Of a DNA stretch of 64,000 bases, positions 35,278 to 44,438 are shown one piece after another. The stretch's first letter is position 1. Every line of letters begins with the position of its first letter. A program made the position numbers and the translations under genes. The stretch lies in the NCBI GenBank assembly GCA_028819575.1, contig JAPPLB010000077.1, forward strand, positions 58,162-122,161, in the 5' to 3' direction. Source of the stretch: Bryobacterales bacterium. GTDB taxonomy: Bacteria > Acidobacteriota > Terriglobia > Bryobacterales > UBA6623. The notes under the pieces were generated by a model. The model did not search any database, was not told where the DNA came from, and saw nothing but the letters and a program-made list of their open reading frames with translations.

Positions 35278-37464
35278 TTATCGAGATCCGCGCAACTGCT
35301 CCCTCAAGATGTGTGCCCGCTCGAACAGCGGTTCAGCCTGCAGTGCTATATCAAGATGCTCCGCGGCTGCATCGGGATCTCCCCTTGAAGCAAGCACTAC
35401 AGCTAGGTTGTAACGCGCGCCCGCATGGTCCGTTTTACTTCGAATGGCATCCCGCCATTGACTCATAGCCGCATCAGTGTTTCCGCGGCTTGCGAGGATG
35501 ACTCCGAGGTTGAACCGCGCTTCTGCCAAGTCAGGTTGGAGGCGGATCGCGTTGCGGATAGCAGACTCGGCCTCGTCCATGCGCCCAAGTTCCGCCAGCG
35601 CGCCTCCCAGATTGTTATGAAGCTCAGGGAGGTCGGGGTCGAGCTTTATGGCCTTCCTGGCTAATTCCGCAGATTCCTCGAACATCGACTGCCGGGCAAA
35701 GTCGAGCCCCCTCTCTTTGGGATTCCTCGGATCGTCCGGTTCCAACTCCATGGCCTGCTTCAGCACCCGCTGAGCTTCTCGATGGTTACCTGTCCGTGAC
35801 AGAACGGAGCCCAGACGTGTCCATGCAAGCCCGAAGCCCGGGTCTAGAGCCAGTGCTTGCTCGAACCAATACACTGATTCATCAAGGCGGTCCGACTCCT
35901 CAAGAGCCACTGCCAGATTGAAGTAGAATCCTGCCTCGGCGGGTTTCTCGCGTTCAAGCGCTGACCTGAGGCGGGCGATGCCTTGATCGCGATTCGAACC
36001 CTGAGCGATTTGCGCGAGGGCCACGTAGAGCTTGTCAGTAGAGTCCAACGGCGATTCGGGGTAGTACAGCGTCACCTCGCCTCGGTACGCGGTTTCCGCG
36101 AGAGTGCTCTTTTCGCGTTTCGGTTCCAATAGACCGTTGGGTGGCACGGCCTGAATCAGGTGGTCCGTCATGACGGCGTGAACTACGTCGTCCGTCCGTC
36201 GTTTTGGCATATGACAGCCGGCGCAGCCGGAGGCGGCTGGGTGTATGCCGACAGGTTCAAGTTTCGATAGTCGAGTTTGGTGACAGGTCAGGCAAGCGGC
36301 ATCGAATCGACGGGAAGATCTCTCGTCGCCAGGGTTCCGGTGAGGGTCGTGACAAGTGGTGCACGTCATCGCCTCACCGCTCGAAATGAAGCACTTTGAC
36401 TCCCGGAGGCGGTACGCGGAATGATTGATTTCGAACTTGTCGTCCCACCCGCTGTTCGAATCATGGTCGAAGTGCAATGCATAGTCGGCCAGGGGTTGGC
36501 CCGGCCGGAAGGAGAAGTATCCCCGCCCGTACTTGCGGACGATGTTGGGGAGAGGGCGGCTCGTGGTTTCCAGATGACATTGAAGGCATACCTCCATCTG
36601 GCGTCTGGCCGGTAGTTTTCCCGGATTGACGATCGACAATTCACCTGCCTCAAGCGCGTCCGCACCGGCGGTAATAGCGACCACGTGGGCCGATCCCGGT
36701 CCGTGACATCTTTGGCAGTCGATACCCTCGGGAATCTCACCTTGGTAGACAGGGCGCTTGCCAAGTTGGTCCGCGCCGGACTCGATCGCCGGGTAGCCGT
36801 TGTGGCAGAACATGCAGTCGAACGAGATGACGCGCTGGAACCCGTCGTGGTTCGGCCTGTCGTATCCCGGGCTCATGCCCCAGTGGCCACCGTCCTCCGA
36901 GTACCATCCGAGAGGCAGTTGAGTCAGCTTTCCCAACGACGAAAGATTGAGGTAGCTGCGGGCGTGATTCCCGGAACCCATCACGAAGTGGATCTCCTTT
37001 TCAAGAACGTTCGTTTCGCGTCCCTGAGGCCCCTTCTGATAGCGGCGCTGGAAGTACCGGCCGTTGCGTTGCGTCATCACGTAGTAGCGATCCGATGCCA
37101 AGTGGTAGAAGGGCTCTTCGGCTGCGTAGTCTTCGATGGTATTGGCCGGATCAGGGCGGTAGAAAGACCGTGCCATTCCGGTCTCGTGGTAGGTCTGCCA
37201 GATTTCCGCATGACAGCCTGCGCAGACCGCAGGTTCAACGTAGCGGGCTGCGGCATCTGAATCCGTTGAACTTGGATTTTTCGGTGCCGGAGTCGAATCG
37301 GCAACCCTGAACCAGACCCATAGCACCGTCACGAACAGAGCCACCATGGCGATCGAGGCCAGCACGGCTGAGGGCGCCATGTGATGCTTCTCATGAGGGC
37401 TTGCCTTGAGATTTCGTGCTGGACGCTGCTCCTGCCGTCGTTCCCGTTTTTTCGCGCGTCCCAC
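35278..37464 (-). CDS. Membrane-anchored heptaheme cytochrome c / TPR fusion
   Basis: Protein of 728 residues. A basic N-terminus and one membrane segment (VLASIAMVALFVTVLWVWF, about residues 34-52) anchor it. Seven CxxCH heme c motifs follow: CAGCH, CMFCH, CQRCH, CLQCH, CTTCH, CLTCH and CAGCH (about residues 82-420), with distal His in between as in the cytochrome c554/NrfA-like fold. The C-terminal 250 residues are TPR repeats (for example PELHNNLGGALAELGRMDEAESAIR). The mix suggests an extracytoplasmic electron-transfer protein docked to a partner through the TPRs. Such fusions are known in Acidobacteria and Planctomycetes, but their role is unclear. Confidence 0.92.
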   Translation of the reverse strand: MGRAKKRERRQEQRPARNLKASPHEKHHMAPSAVLASIAMVALFVTVLWVWFRVADSTPAPKNPSSTDSDAAARYVEPAVCAGCHAEIWQTYHETGMARSFYRPDPANTIEDYAAEEPFYHLASDRYYVMTQRNGRYFQRRYQKGPQGRETNVLEKEIHFVMGSGNHARSYLNLSSLGKLTQLPLGWYSEDGGHWGMSPGYDRPNHDGFQRVISFDCMFCHNGYPAIESGADQLGKRPVYQGEIPEGIDCQRCHGPGSAHVVAITAGADALEAGELSIVNPGKLPARRQMEVCLQCHLETTSRPLPNIVRKYGRGYFSFRPGQPLADYALHFDHDSNSGWDDKFEINHSAYRLRESKCFISSGEAMTCTTCHDPHRNPGDERSSRRFDAACLTCHQTRLSKLEPVGIHPAASGCAGCHMPKRRTDDVVHAVMTDHLIQAVPPNGLLEPKREKSTLAETAYRGEVTLYYPESPLDSTDKLYVALAQIAQGSNRDQGIARLRSALEREKPAEAGFYFNLAVALEESDRLDESVYWFEQALALDPGFGLAWTRLGSVLSRTGNHREAQRVLKQAMELEPDDPRNPKERGLDFARQSMFEESAELARKAIKLDPDLPELHNNLGGALAELGRMDEAESAIRNAIRLQPDLAEARFNLGVILASRGNTDAAMSQWRDAIRSKTDHAGARYNLAVVLASRGDPDAAAEHLDIALQAEPLFERAHILREQLRGSR

Positions 37465-37984
37465 AGCGGTCTTGAGTATGTCCCGACCCGATGGAATTTA
37501 CCGTAACTCCTCGCCGGCTTGCAAGCAGCCTCTCGCAGTCCCTGTCCGGATCGTGGCGCAAGTGGGGACCCGGTCCCTCCTCCTGGCTATCTGGTGAGTG
37601 GCCCTGGCTTGGCGCCCACTCTTGCGAAAGCCCGGACTCGACAAACAGTGGGGAGTTGCACGACAACTCCATCTCGGATCCGATCGCGACTTCAATCGAT
37701 CCATCAGCCTCGGACTTGGCCGGGACTACTTTCACGTCCGTGTCGACTGAACTACTTCAGTAAAACGTTCGGTTTTCCTGGAGGAGGGCGTCGCAGGGGA
37801 CGAGGCTTTGGGAGGCCCCTAGGCTTTTGGGTTCCTTTCGAAATCGTTCGCAGGGCCTGGTTCGGCTGGTGAGCGTTCTCAGTTGCCACCGGCTTCCGAA
37901 AGCCACTGAGGGCAGGGTTGCCTGTAGAGTGCTTCCTCCGGTCTCGGGGATGGCGCCCCGCACCGGCGATAGTCGCAGTTCCTT
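37465..37984. other. 520-base stretch without recognisable gene
   Basis: No frame gives a family match or a start with a ribosome site. A minus-strand open stretch upstream of the heme/TPR gene (37464-37735) lacks conserved features. The segment probably holds the promoter of that gene. Confidence 0.55.
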
Positions 37985-39430
37985 TCAGCGCTTCAGCCTG
38001 GGGAGCAGGCCGGCGGCGGCCGCCACGAGCAGCAAGGTCGAAACGCTGGCTGCGAGAGCCGGCAACGCCATTTGTATCGTCGCGGGGAGCGCCGGGAGGG
38101 GCGGTTCCGAACCCCAATAGAAGTTGAGGACCAAGATAAAGGCCAGAATCACCAGCACCACCGCGCGAATCATTCGATTTGTGGACGCGTTCCAAGCTCG
38201 CGCGCCCAAACGAACCTGCTGCCTTACTCGCAGCCCGTACCAGATATTCACTCCGAAGATTGCGGCGGCGCACATGAGGAAGATCCGGGCCCAGGTGTCT
38301 GGAATCTCCATCCGGCTCGTCCGATGCGGCTCAGGAAGCGGTGTTCCATCCCGGCTCCGAACGACCGCCCGGGCAATTTCACCGGCGCGACTGGTTCCCA
38401 TGTTGACGAGGACTGCTGCGCCGATGCCCCGCTCCGGAGCCAGCACGACTGCGGTGTCGGCGCCCCATAGGCTCCCGGTATGTTCGAGAACGACTTGGTT
38501 GTCCATCCACTCCGTCTCGTCGCTCACGTTCCAGCCCAGATCGTAGTCCGGGCCTAGCTGGTCCCACCAGGCAGCGTGGGAGTTCGAGTCGCCCGCGTGG
38601 GTGGACATGGAGTCCAGCCAGGCGGTCACGGGATCCAGCATGGACACCATGTACACGCCCATATCCTCCGCACTCGCCTTGATACGGGAACTGCCGTACC
38701 AGCCCAGAAAGCGCGAGGGGCTGACTCGGACGCGTCCCCACTGCCACTCGTGAGGGGATGCGCCTTCCCATGAACGCGCCACTTCTTCTTGCGAGGTAGT
38801 CCGGTGCATGCCGAGAGGCTGGAACACCGACTCCCGCATGTATCTGGTGAACACAGCGCCCGACATACGCTGGACGACGGCCGCCAGCAACACGTAGTTG
38901 CTATTGGCGTAAGAGAACGTCGACCCCGGAGTGCTCTCGAGGTCCGCACGGGCCAGCATCCGAACCGCGGAGTCCAGATCGAGATTTCCGGCCTGCCCGC
39001 AGCAGGGCGCGAGGAAGTCGTGTCGGCGGCGCAGGCCGCTGCGATGCCGGATCAGGTGGTTGAGAGTGACCCCTCGCCAGCCGCCGCCATCGAGTTCGGT
39101 AAGGTATTCGCTCACGACCGAGTCACGGTCGACAGCTCCGTCTTGCTCCAGTTGCAGGATCGCGAGAGCGGTGAACCCCTTGCTGACTGAAGCCAGTTCC
39201 ATCGGGGTATCGACTCGAAGCGGTTGCCTCGACTCGGAGTTCCGCACGCCGTAAGCCCGCAGGTAGGAGACCTCGCCTTCCTCGACCAGGGCAAGGGAAA
39301 GACCGGGTATGCCGTTCAGCTCCATCTCCTTCTCGACGTAGCGATCGATTTCCACATCGGCTGCGGCATTCGCTGCCGTGGAGCCCGCGAACAATACGAC
39401 GAAAAGGAACAGGTGACGCACACACAGCAT
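37985..39430 (-). CDS. Serine beta-lactamase-like hydrolase with membrane tail
   Basis: Protein of 481 residues with a signal peptide (HLFLFVVLFAGSTAANA). The class C beta-lactamase/DD-peptidase fold is shown by the SxxK motif in ELASVSKGFTAL and the YxN motif in FSYANSNYVLL, plus a C-terminal HTGSLWG in place of KTG. Three membrane segments end the protein (IFLMCAAAIFGVNIWYG, VVLVILAFILVLNFYWG, LAASVSTLLLVAAAAGLLP). It is likely a peptidase or esterase tethered to the membrane; substrate unknown. Confidence 0.92.
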   Translation of the reverse strand: MLCVRHLFLFVVLFAGSTAANAAADVEIDRYVEKEMELNGIPGLSLALVEEGEVSYLRAYGVRNSESRQPLRVDTPMELASVSKGFTALAILQLEQDGAVDRDSVVSEYLTELDGGGWRGVTLNHLIRHRSGLRRRHDFLAPCCGQAGNLDLDSAVRMLARADLESTPGSTFSYANSNYVLLAAVVQRMSGAVFTRYMRESVFQPLGMHRTTSQEEVARSWEGASPHEWQWGRVRVSPSRFLGWYGSSRIKASAEDMGVYMVSMLDPVTAWLDSMSTHAGDSNSHAAWWDQLGPDYDLGWNVSDETEWMDNQVVLEHTGSLWGADTAVVLAPERGIGAAVLVNMGTSRAGEIARAVVRSRDGTPLPEPHRTSRMEIPDTWARIFLMCAAAIFGVNIWYGLRVRQQVRLGARAWNASTNRMIRAVVLVILAFILVLNFYWGSEPPLPALPATIQMALPALAASVSTLLLVAAAAGLLPRLKR

Positions 39431-39767
39431 TCTACGGTTGCCGAAGAAGTTGGCAAGTTCTGTGTGGATTTCAGCGGCGGTGATGGTCTTTCAGCCAGGA
39501 TTCGATGATGTTTCGCCGAACCCGCGGCTGCCGTGAAAGCGTCCTGGGTGCGGGTTCCCTTCCAGAAATGCGGCTTGCAAGCCTCGATGCCCTGTCAGCG
39601 CCGACTTCGGGGAGTTTTTTCAGGCCCTTTTCCGGTTGGCGCGAGGCTATGGAGAAACCGGTTGCATGAGCCCCCTGGACATTCGAGATGAGGTCCGTTG
39701 TGTGAAAATCACATCTGACGACCCTGCGTGAAGAGCTGTGAGCACGTTGCGGCCGGTGGTGGGGTGA
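39431..39767. other. 337-base intergenic stretch
   Basis: Divergent promoters of the serine hydrolase and SDR genes are expected here. A minus-strand open frame (39471-39773) has no family features. CATCTGACGACCCTGCGTGAAG (39709-39730) is faintly similar to the repeat core CTGACGGCCCTCTCACG, too weak to call. Confidence 0.5.
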
Positions 39768-40526
39768 ATGCATACATCGATTCTTGAAGACAGAACGGCT
39801 CTGATCACTGGCGGGTCACGAGGGATCGGGCTGGCGATCGCTCGGCGAGTGCTTGACCTTGGCGGCAAGGTTTGTCTGACAAGCCGCAAGCAAGCCGGTC
39901 TCGACGAGGCTCTCGACGCTCTCGAGGCTGGTCCGCGGGCTATCGCTGTCGCTGGTTCGTCGGTGGACGCGGAGCACCGCCGACGGGCCGTGGCAAAAAC
40001 GATCGAAGCATTCGGAACGCTGGACCTGCTCGTCAACAACGCCGCTACGAACCCGCAGTACGGCCCGTTGGTCGAGGCGGAGACGGCCGCCGTTCGGAAG
40101 ATCCTTGAGGTCAATGTCATGGGTCCGCTGGGATGGATCCAAGAAGCCTGGCAACAGCGGATGTCCGATTCAGGCGGAGCGATTCTCAATGTCGCTTCCG
40201 TCAACGGCCTTCGTACGGTCGAGAAAGTCGGCGCGTACAACGTCAGCAAGGCCGCCGTGCTCCAACTCACACGGCAAATGGCACTGGAGTTGGCGCCGAA
40301 GGTACGGGTCAATGCGGTCGCGCCCGGCTTGGTGAAGACCAAATTTGCCCGCGTGCTCTGGGAGGGCCGTGAGGAGGAGGCTGCTGCGGCGTATCCTCTC
40401 GCCCGGCTTGGCGAGCCGGAGGATGTAGCAGGTATTGCCTGTTTTCTGCTGAGCGACGACGCTTCCTGGATCACGGGCGCAACGGTGGTTGTTGATGGCG
40501 GCGTACTGCTTGTTCAGCCCGAGTAG
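39768..40526 (+). CDS. Short-chain dehydrogenase/reductase
   Basis: Classical SDR of 252 residues. The cofactor motif is TGGSRGIGLAIA, NNAAT is the structural motif, Ser in NVASVNG with Tyr/Lys in YNVSK forms the active site, and the C-terminal SWITGATVVVDGGVLL is typical. Arg/Lys after the glycine motif (TSRKQ) points to NADP(H). The substrate is not deducible. The start at 39768 is an ATG preceded by GGTGGGG. Confidence 0.94.
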   Translation: MHTSILEDRTALITGGSRGIGLAIARRVLDLGGKVCLTSRKQAGLDEALDALEAGPRAIAVAGSSVDAEHRRRAVAKTIEAFGTLDLLVNNAATNPQYGPLVEAETAAVRKILEVNVMGPLGWIQEAWQQRMSDSGGAILNVASVNGLRTVEKVGAYNVSKAAVLQLTRQMALELAPKVRVNAVAPGLVKTKFARVLWEGREEEAAAAYPLARLGEPEDVAGIACFLLSDDASWITGATVVVDGGVLLVQPE

Positions 40527-40615
40527 CAGCAGCTTCCGGAGTCCTGCTTGTTATCCTGTTAGCTACGCGCTTGGCGACCGCTGAGACGCGTGCAGCCGCT
40601 GGAGGAGTTCCCCGC

Positions 40616-41050
40616 TTGGACGACTACATCATCATTCCGATCGGTGTCATTCTGTTGCTCGGATTCGTATTCTGGCTCAACACCCGTCTCCGCCAGTCGA
40701 AATGGGTCCGGCGGGCTGAGATGCAGAAGCAGTTCATCGATCGATTCTCTTCCGCCGCAGAACTCAACGAGTTTCTGAGTACCGAACACGGTCGCAGCGT
40801 CTTTGAAGACAGCCTCACGGAACGCAAGGATCAGCGGCTGAAGGTTCTTGGGGTCATGCGGACGGGCATTGTGCTTGTCTGCCTCGGAGTCGGGTTCGTC
40901 CTTCTGTTGGACGACGACCCCAGCACAATTTTTCCAGCAACGATCTGTTTGTCGCTGGGTATCGGGTTTCTGTTGGCGGCGCTGATCTCCTACCGGGCCG
41001 CCAAGAGTCTGAGAGTCGTCGAGGAGAAACGGCCCGCTTCTGAGGCTTAG
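40616..41050 (+). CDS. Small membrane protein
   Basis: Protein of 144 residues. TTG at 40616 is chosen as start because GGAGGAG lies 8 bases upstream; a longer frame from another TTG (40571) lacks this. It has one N-terminal membrane segment (YIIIPIGVILLLGFVFWL), a soluble charged part (EMQKQFIDRFSSAAELNEFLST) and two further segments (TGIVLVCLGVGFVLLL and TICLSLGIGFLLAALISY). It looks like a conserved acidobacterial type, function unknown. The next small gene starts 14 bases downstream. Confidence 0.8.
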   Translation: MDDYIIIPIGVILLLGFVFWLNTRLRQSKWVRRAEMQKQFIDRFSSAAELNEFLSTEHGRSVFEDSLTERKDQRLKVLGVMRTGIVLVCLGVGFVLLLDDDPSTIFPATICLSLGIGFLLAALISYRAAKSLRVVEEKRPASEA

Positions 41051-41063
41051 GTGGAGCGGAGTC

Positions 41064-41300
41064 ATGGCGAAGCCGCAAACACCTGACGATCCCGGATCGA
41101 GCCGTCCACCGTTTTGGGACGCCGACCTGTTGACGCACCTTGTTGTCATCATGGTGGCCGCAGTGGGACTCGCGTGGCCTTACTTCGACGACTCGCCGCG
41201 ACAACTCATGCTGCGCTTGCCTGCGTCCCCCGCTCTGATCGTTACGATCGCAGGCTGCTACGCGGCTCTGTACGTCCACCGATCGCCGGAGCGCCCCTAG
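41064..41300 (+). CDS. Small two-segment membrane protein
   Basis: Protein of 78 residues, with a polar N-terminus (about 20 residues), a membrane segment TTLVVIMVAAVGLAWPY-like (LLTHLVVIMVAAVGLAW) and a second, PALIVTIAGCYAALYV. ATG with upstream GGAGCGGAG. Its short distance from the previous gene suggests a shared transcript. No family recognised. Confidence 0.65.
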   Translation: MAKPQTPDDPGSSRPPFWDADLLTHLVVIMVAAVGLAWPYFDDSPRQLMLRLPASPALIVTIAGCYAALYVHRSPERP

Positions 41301-41677
41301 CACGCAGGACGGATGCTGAGCACGATTCTCGGTTCGATGGCCTCTTGCCCAACAGCGATGCCGTGGGGCAGATTACGAAGTAAGTCTTCGAAAACGAGGT
41401 CGAGGAGCGGAGCGTGAAAGTGGATCGCTTCGGATTTGAATTGATTCGCTCTCGAAATCAACTCCCTTCAACAGGGTCCGAGTAGCCGCACAAGGACGAC
41501 AGCAGCAGGAGAGCCGTCTTCATCGCGTCCTGCTCGTCTGGTGCCTTTCGGCCATTCTGGTGGTTCTGCACCGCATACGGGGTCGAAGGCCCTCATTGTA
41601 AGGTGCGTAACATCAATAACTTGTACTTTGGGGTACTTTGGCATCCTGATTGCCAGAGTAAGGGCGGAGACAACGCC
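41301..41677. other. 377-base intergenic stretch upstream of the FecR-type gene
   Basis: No gene is recognisable. The last 60 bases hold a direct repeat GTACTTTGG-GGTACTTTGG (41623-41641) and a candidate sigma-54-type element. Confidence 0.5.
41639..41654 (+). promoter_or_regulatory. Candidate sigma-54 (-24/-12) promoter
   Basis: TGGCAT-CCTGA-TTGCC fits the TGGCAC-N5-TTGC pattern with GG and GC exactly 12 bases apart. It lies 24 bases before the ATG of the FecR-type gene, leaving room for a short leader with AGGGCGGAGA. A chance match is possible, and no enhancer-binding protein is encoded nearby. Confidence 0.3.
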
Positions 41678-44302
41678 ATGAAACAAACCAACCGAATCTT
41701 ACCGATCATCGCAGTGGCCTTGCTGCTCCCGACCTCCACCGGTTGGGCTCAGCAGAACGGACCCGCCCTGGGTGTCGCCCGCGTCAGCCTTACCAATGGT
41801 GATGTCACCCTTCGCCGAGGAGCGTCAGGCGACTGGATGCAGGCGCAGGTCAATTCCCCGCTGGTCGAGGGCGACTCGATCGCCGCCGGAGCCGGCTCGC
41901 GAGCCGAGGTGCAGCTTGACTATTCGAACCTGCTGCGTCTGGGTCCTGACACCGAAGTCCATATGGCGAATCTGGAAAACCGCCGGTATCGCGTTCAAGT
42001 CGAGCGCGGCGTCGTCACCTACAGTGAACTGCGCGGCGGCGAAGCCGATGTCGATATCGAGACTGCACTGGTCGCGGTCCGTCCCGGCAAGAACGGGCGC
42101 TATCGGGTCGAGGTTCATGGCGACGGCGAAGTCTGGGTGATTGTCCAGAAGGGCGAAGCGGAAATAGCCTCTCCGGAGGGGGTGGAGGTACTCAAGAAAG
42201 GCAAGCGCATGATTGTCCGCGCGGGCCAGGAAAAGGACGGGAGCGAGTTCATCATCACCAACGCCACTCCTCGTGATGAATGGGATGAGTGGAACGAGCG
42301 CCGCGACAAGAGCCTGCGGAAATCAGAGAGCTACCGCTACGTGAGCCGGAGCATCTATGGCGCGGAAGACCTCGACGATCATGGGCACTGGGTCTACGTT
42401 CCCCGATACGGGAATTGCTGGTTCCCATCAGTCAACATCGGCTGGGCCCCCTACCGCTACGGAGGGTGGCGTTACATCGACTACTACGGCTGGACCTGGG
42501 TAAGCCGCGAGCCTTGGGGCTGGGCTCCTTATCACTACGGCCGCTGGTTCCATCACGCGATCTACGGCTGGGGCTGGTATCCGGGCGCATACTACAGCCA
42601 TCATTACTGGCGGCCCGCGCTGGTTGCTTTCTTCGGCTTCGACTTTGGTATCGGGTTCGGCGTCGGAGGGCATTATCCCTACCGTCACGTGGGCTGGGTT
42701 CCGCTGGCGCCGGGCGAGCGTTACTACCCCTGGTATGGGCGCGGATCCAGGCGCGTCGGCGGCGGACGCAACACCGTGATCGTCAACAACAACATCAACA
42801 TCCACAACGGCTTCCGCAATGCGCGGGCCAACAACGGCGTTAACGTGGTGACCGCTGAGCGCTTCGCGCGAGGATTGGCGAGTCAACCGCGTAGCCTTCG
42901 GGCAAGCGAATTACGCCGCGCGACTGTCATGCGCGGTCAAATCCCCGTAGTGCCCGAAGCTCAGAGCCGTGGCAACGTCGTCAGGCGGGCGGCACTGAGA
43001 CCCGCTTCCGGGCAGAGCGGAAGCAGGCAATTCTTCAGCACCGGCCGGCCTCAACGTCCCGTTCACAGGATCAGTTTCCAGCAGCAACGCGAGCAGGTGA
43101 CCCGTACGATCCGTGTGTTCGCCGAAGCGAACGGACGGCGCCAGGCGGCTTCCGGCAGTTCATCCGGGACCGTCGGCCGTGTGGCTCAATCGGGAACGGG
43201 CTCCGCCGGCGGAGGGGACGGGAGGACTTCATCCGCGGGAGGTGTCCGCTCGGCGACGCTCGGGGCGATCCGCGGCCAACGGGACCGGGCCTCGCAGGCC
43301 GATATTCCGTCTCAGACCGGTTCGCCCACATCCGTGGGAAGCTCAACGACCGATACGCGCCGTTCGAGAGGAGTTGCAGCCTTCCCGAGCGCCACGGCGC
43401 GATCTCGCGGCGGGAATGCGACTGCCGTGGTAGCCGCACCGGACGCTGCGGGCGGTGTCAGGTCCGGTGCGACGACGCAATCCGGCGCGGGCGGTGCTTC
43501 CCGTCCGGCGTGGCGCCGATTCGGTGGAACAACCGGCCGCGCACGTGACGGTTTCCCCACGACGGGCGCACCTCGGCCGACGACTTCGACCAACTCCGGA
43601 GAGCCGACAAGCCGCTCGCGGTGGCGGACATTCTCGCGGAGCCGATCAGGCGGCAGCGGCGGAGCAACGGTGCGCTCGACGCCCAACAGCCCGAAGCCTG
43701 GCGACCGAACATTCCGGACCACTCGGCCGCAAGGGGTGGATCGATCCTCGGGCCGGCCTTCGATAGCGCCTCGAACCAACTCGCGGATCCCTTCCAGTAC
43801 CGCCCGTACGAACTCTTCCTCTTCTCGTACAAGAGTGACCCGCGGCAACTCGGGCACGTTCGCTCCGCGCATCGGGTCGCGGGTGAATCGCAGTTCCCCG
43901 AGCAGCTCGTCGAGTGTACGACGGAGTTCCGGCAGCCGCTCTGCTCCGCCGCGCGTCGATTCATCGCGGTCGTCTTCCGGCAACTCCGGTGGGTTCACAG
44001 CGCCTTCACGCTCGCGTGCGCCGTCATCGACCTGGGGCGGGCACTCGAGTTCCCGGTCGAGCGCACCCTCGATGCCCAGCCGTGGATCTTCGGTGGGCCG
44101 CTCGCCGGCTCCCTCGCGCGCGCCGTCGGTTTCACGCTCGCCGAGCCGTTCCGGAGGCTCCTACGGCCACAGTAGAAGCTCAGCGCCGAGCAGCATGGGT
44201 CGCTCGTCGAGTCGAGGATCGATGGGAAGTGGATCCGGCGGCGCACGATCGGGTGGTGTCCGTAGTTCCAGTTCGGCTGGCAGCCGCAGCCGCGACCGCT
44301 GA
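41678..44302 (+). CDS. FecR/DUF6600-type secreted protein with very long Arg/Ser/Gly-rich tail
   Basis: Protein of 874 residues. A signal peptide (IIAVALLLPTSTGWAQ) precedes a FecR-like beta domain (VARVSLTNGDVTLRRGASGDWMQAQV ... LVEGDSIAAG ... LRLGPDTEVHMANLE, residues 32-200). A Trp/Tyr-rich DUF6600-type block follows (about 225-350) with repeated W.P.RYG..., GWAPYRYGGW, WGWAPYHYGRW and WGWYPG units. The last 480 residues are low-complexity Arg, Ser, Gly, Thr and Pro with no fold. Start 41678 is chosen over 41603 since it begins the signal peptide. A strong terminator follows. This is the largest low-complexity region of the window; a cell-surface or polyanion-binding role is inference. Confidence 0.85.
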   Translation: MKQTNRILPIIAVALLLPTSTGWAQQNGPALGVARVSLTNGDVTLRRGASGDWMQAQVNSPLVEGDSIAAGAGSRAEVQLDYSNLLRLGPDTEVHMANLENRRYRVQVERGVVTYSELRGGEADVDIETALVAVRPGKNGRYRVEVHGDGEVWVIVQKGEAEIASPEGVEVLKKGKRMIVRAGQEKDGSEFIITNATPRDEWDEWNERRDKSLRKSESYRYVSRSIYGAEDLDDHGHWVYVPRYGNCWFPSVNIGWAPYRYGGWRYIDYYGWTWVSREPWGWAPYHYGRWFHHAIYGWGWYPGAYYSHHYWRPALVAFFGFDFGIGFGVGGHYPYRHVGWVPLAPGERYYPWYGRGSRRVGGGRNTVIVNNNINIHNGFRNARANNGVNVVTAERFARGLASQPRSLRASELRRATVMRGQIPVVPEAQSRGNVVRRAALRPASGQSGSRQFFSTGRPQRPVHRISFQQQREQVTRTIRVFAEANGRRQAASGSSSGTVGRVAQSGTGSAGGGDGRTSSAGGVRSATLGAIRGQRDRASQADIPSQTGSPTSVGSSTTDTRRSRGVAAFPSATARSRGGNATAVVAAPDAAGGVRSGATTQSGAGGASRPAWRRFGGTTGRARDGFPTTGAPRPTTSTNSGEPTSRSRWRTFSRSRSGGSGGATVRSTPNSPKPGDRTFRTTRPQGVDRSSGRPSIAPRTNSRIPSSTARTNSSSSRTRVTRGNSGTFAPRIGSRVNRSSPSSSSSVRRSSGSRSAPPRVDSSRSSSGNSGGFTAPSRSRAPSSTWGGHSSSRSSAPSMPSRGSSVGRSPAPSRAPSVSRSPSRSGGSYGHSRSSAPSSMGRSSSRGSMGSGSGGARSGGVRSSSSAGSRSRDR

Positions 44303-44345
44303 CCGTAGCCTGTTTCCCCCAGCAACACCTTGGCGCCCTTCAGAA

Positions 44346-44377
44346 AGCGGGCCGCTCACCCCGGCCCGCTCTTTTCT
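44346..44377 (+). terminator. Rho-independent terminator after the FecR-type gene
   Basis: AGCGGGCC (44346-44353) and GGCCCGCT (44363-44370) form a perfect 8-bp GC-rich stem with a 9-base loop, followed by CTTTTCT. It isolates the FecR-type gene from the sirtuin gene. Confidence 0.8.
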
Positions 44378-44438
44378 CAAGTGGCCGGTAGAGGTCCGGT
44401 CGACGGAATTCGACTCACGCTACCATGGAAGGGCTGCC

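Noticed and set aside
43914..44438. Long upstream extension of the sirtuin frame
   Set aside because: It is a shadow frame of the Arg/Ser/Gly-rich FecR-type gene; the sirtuin fold starts at 44439.
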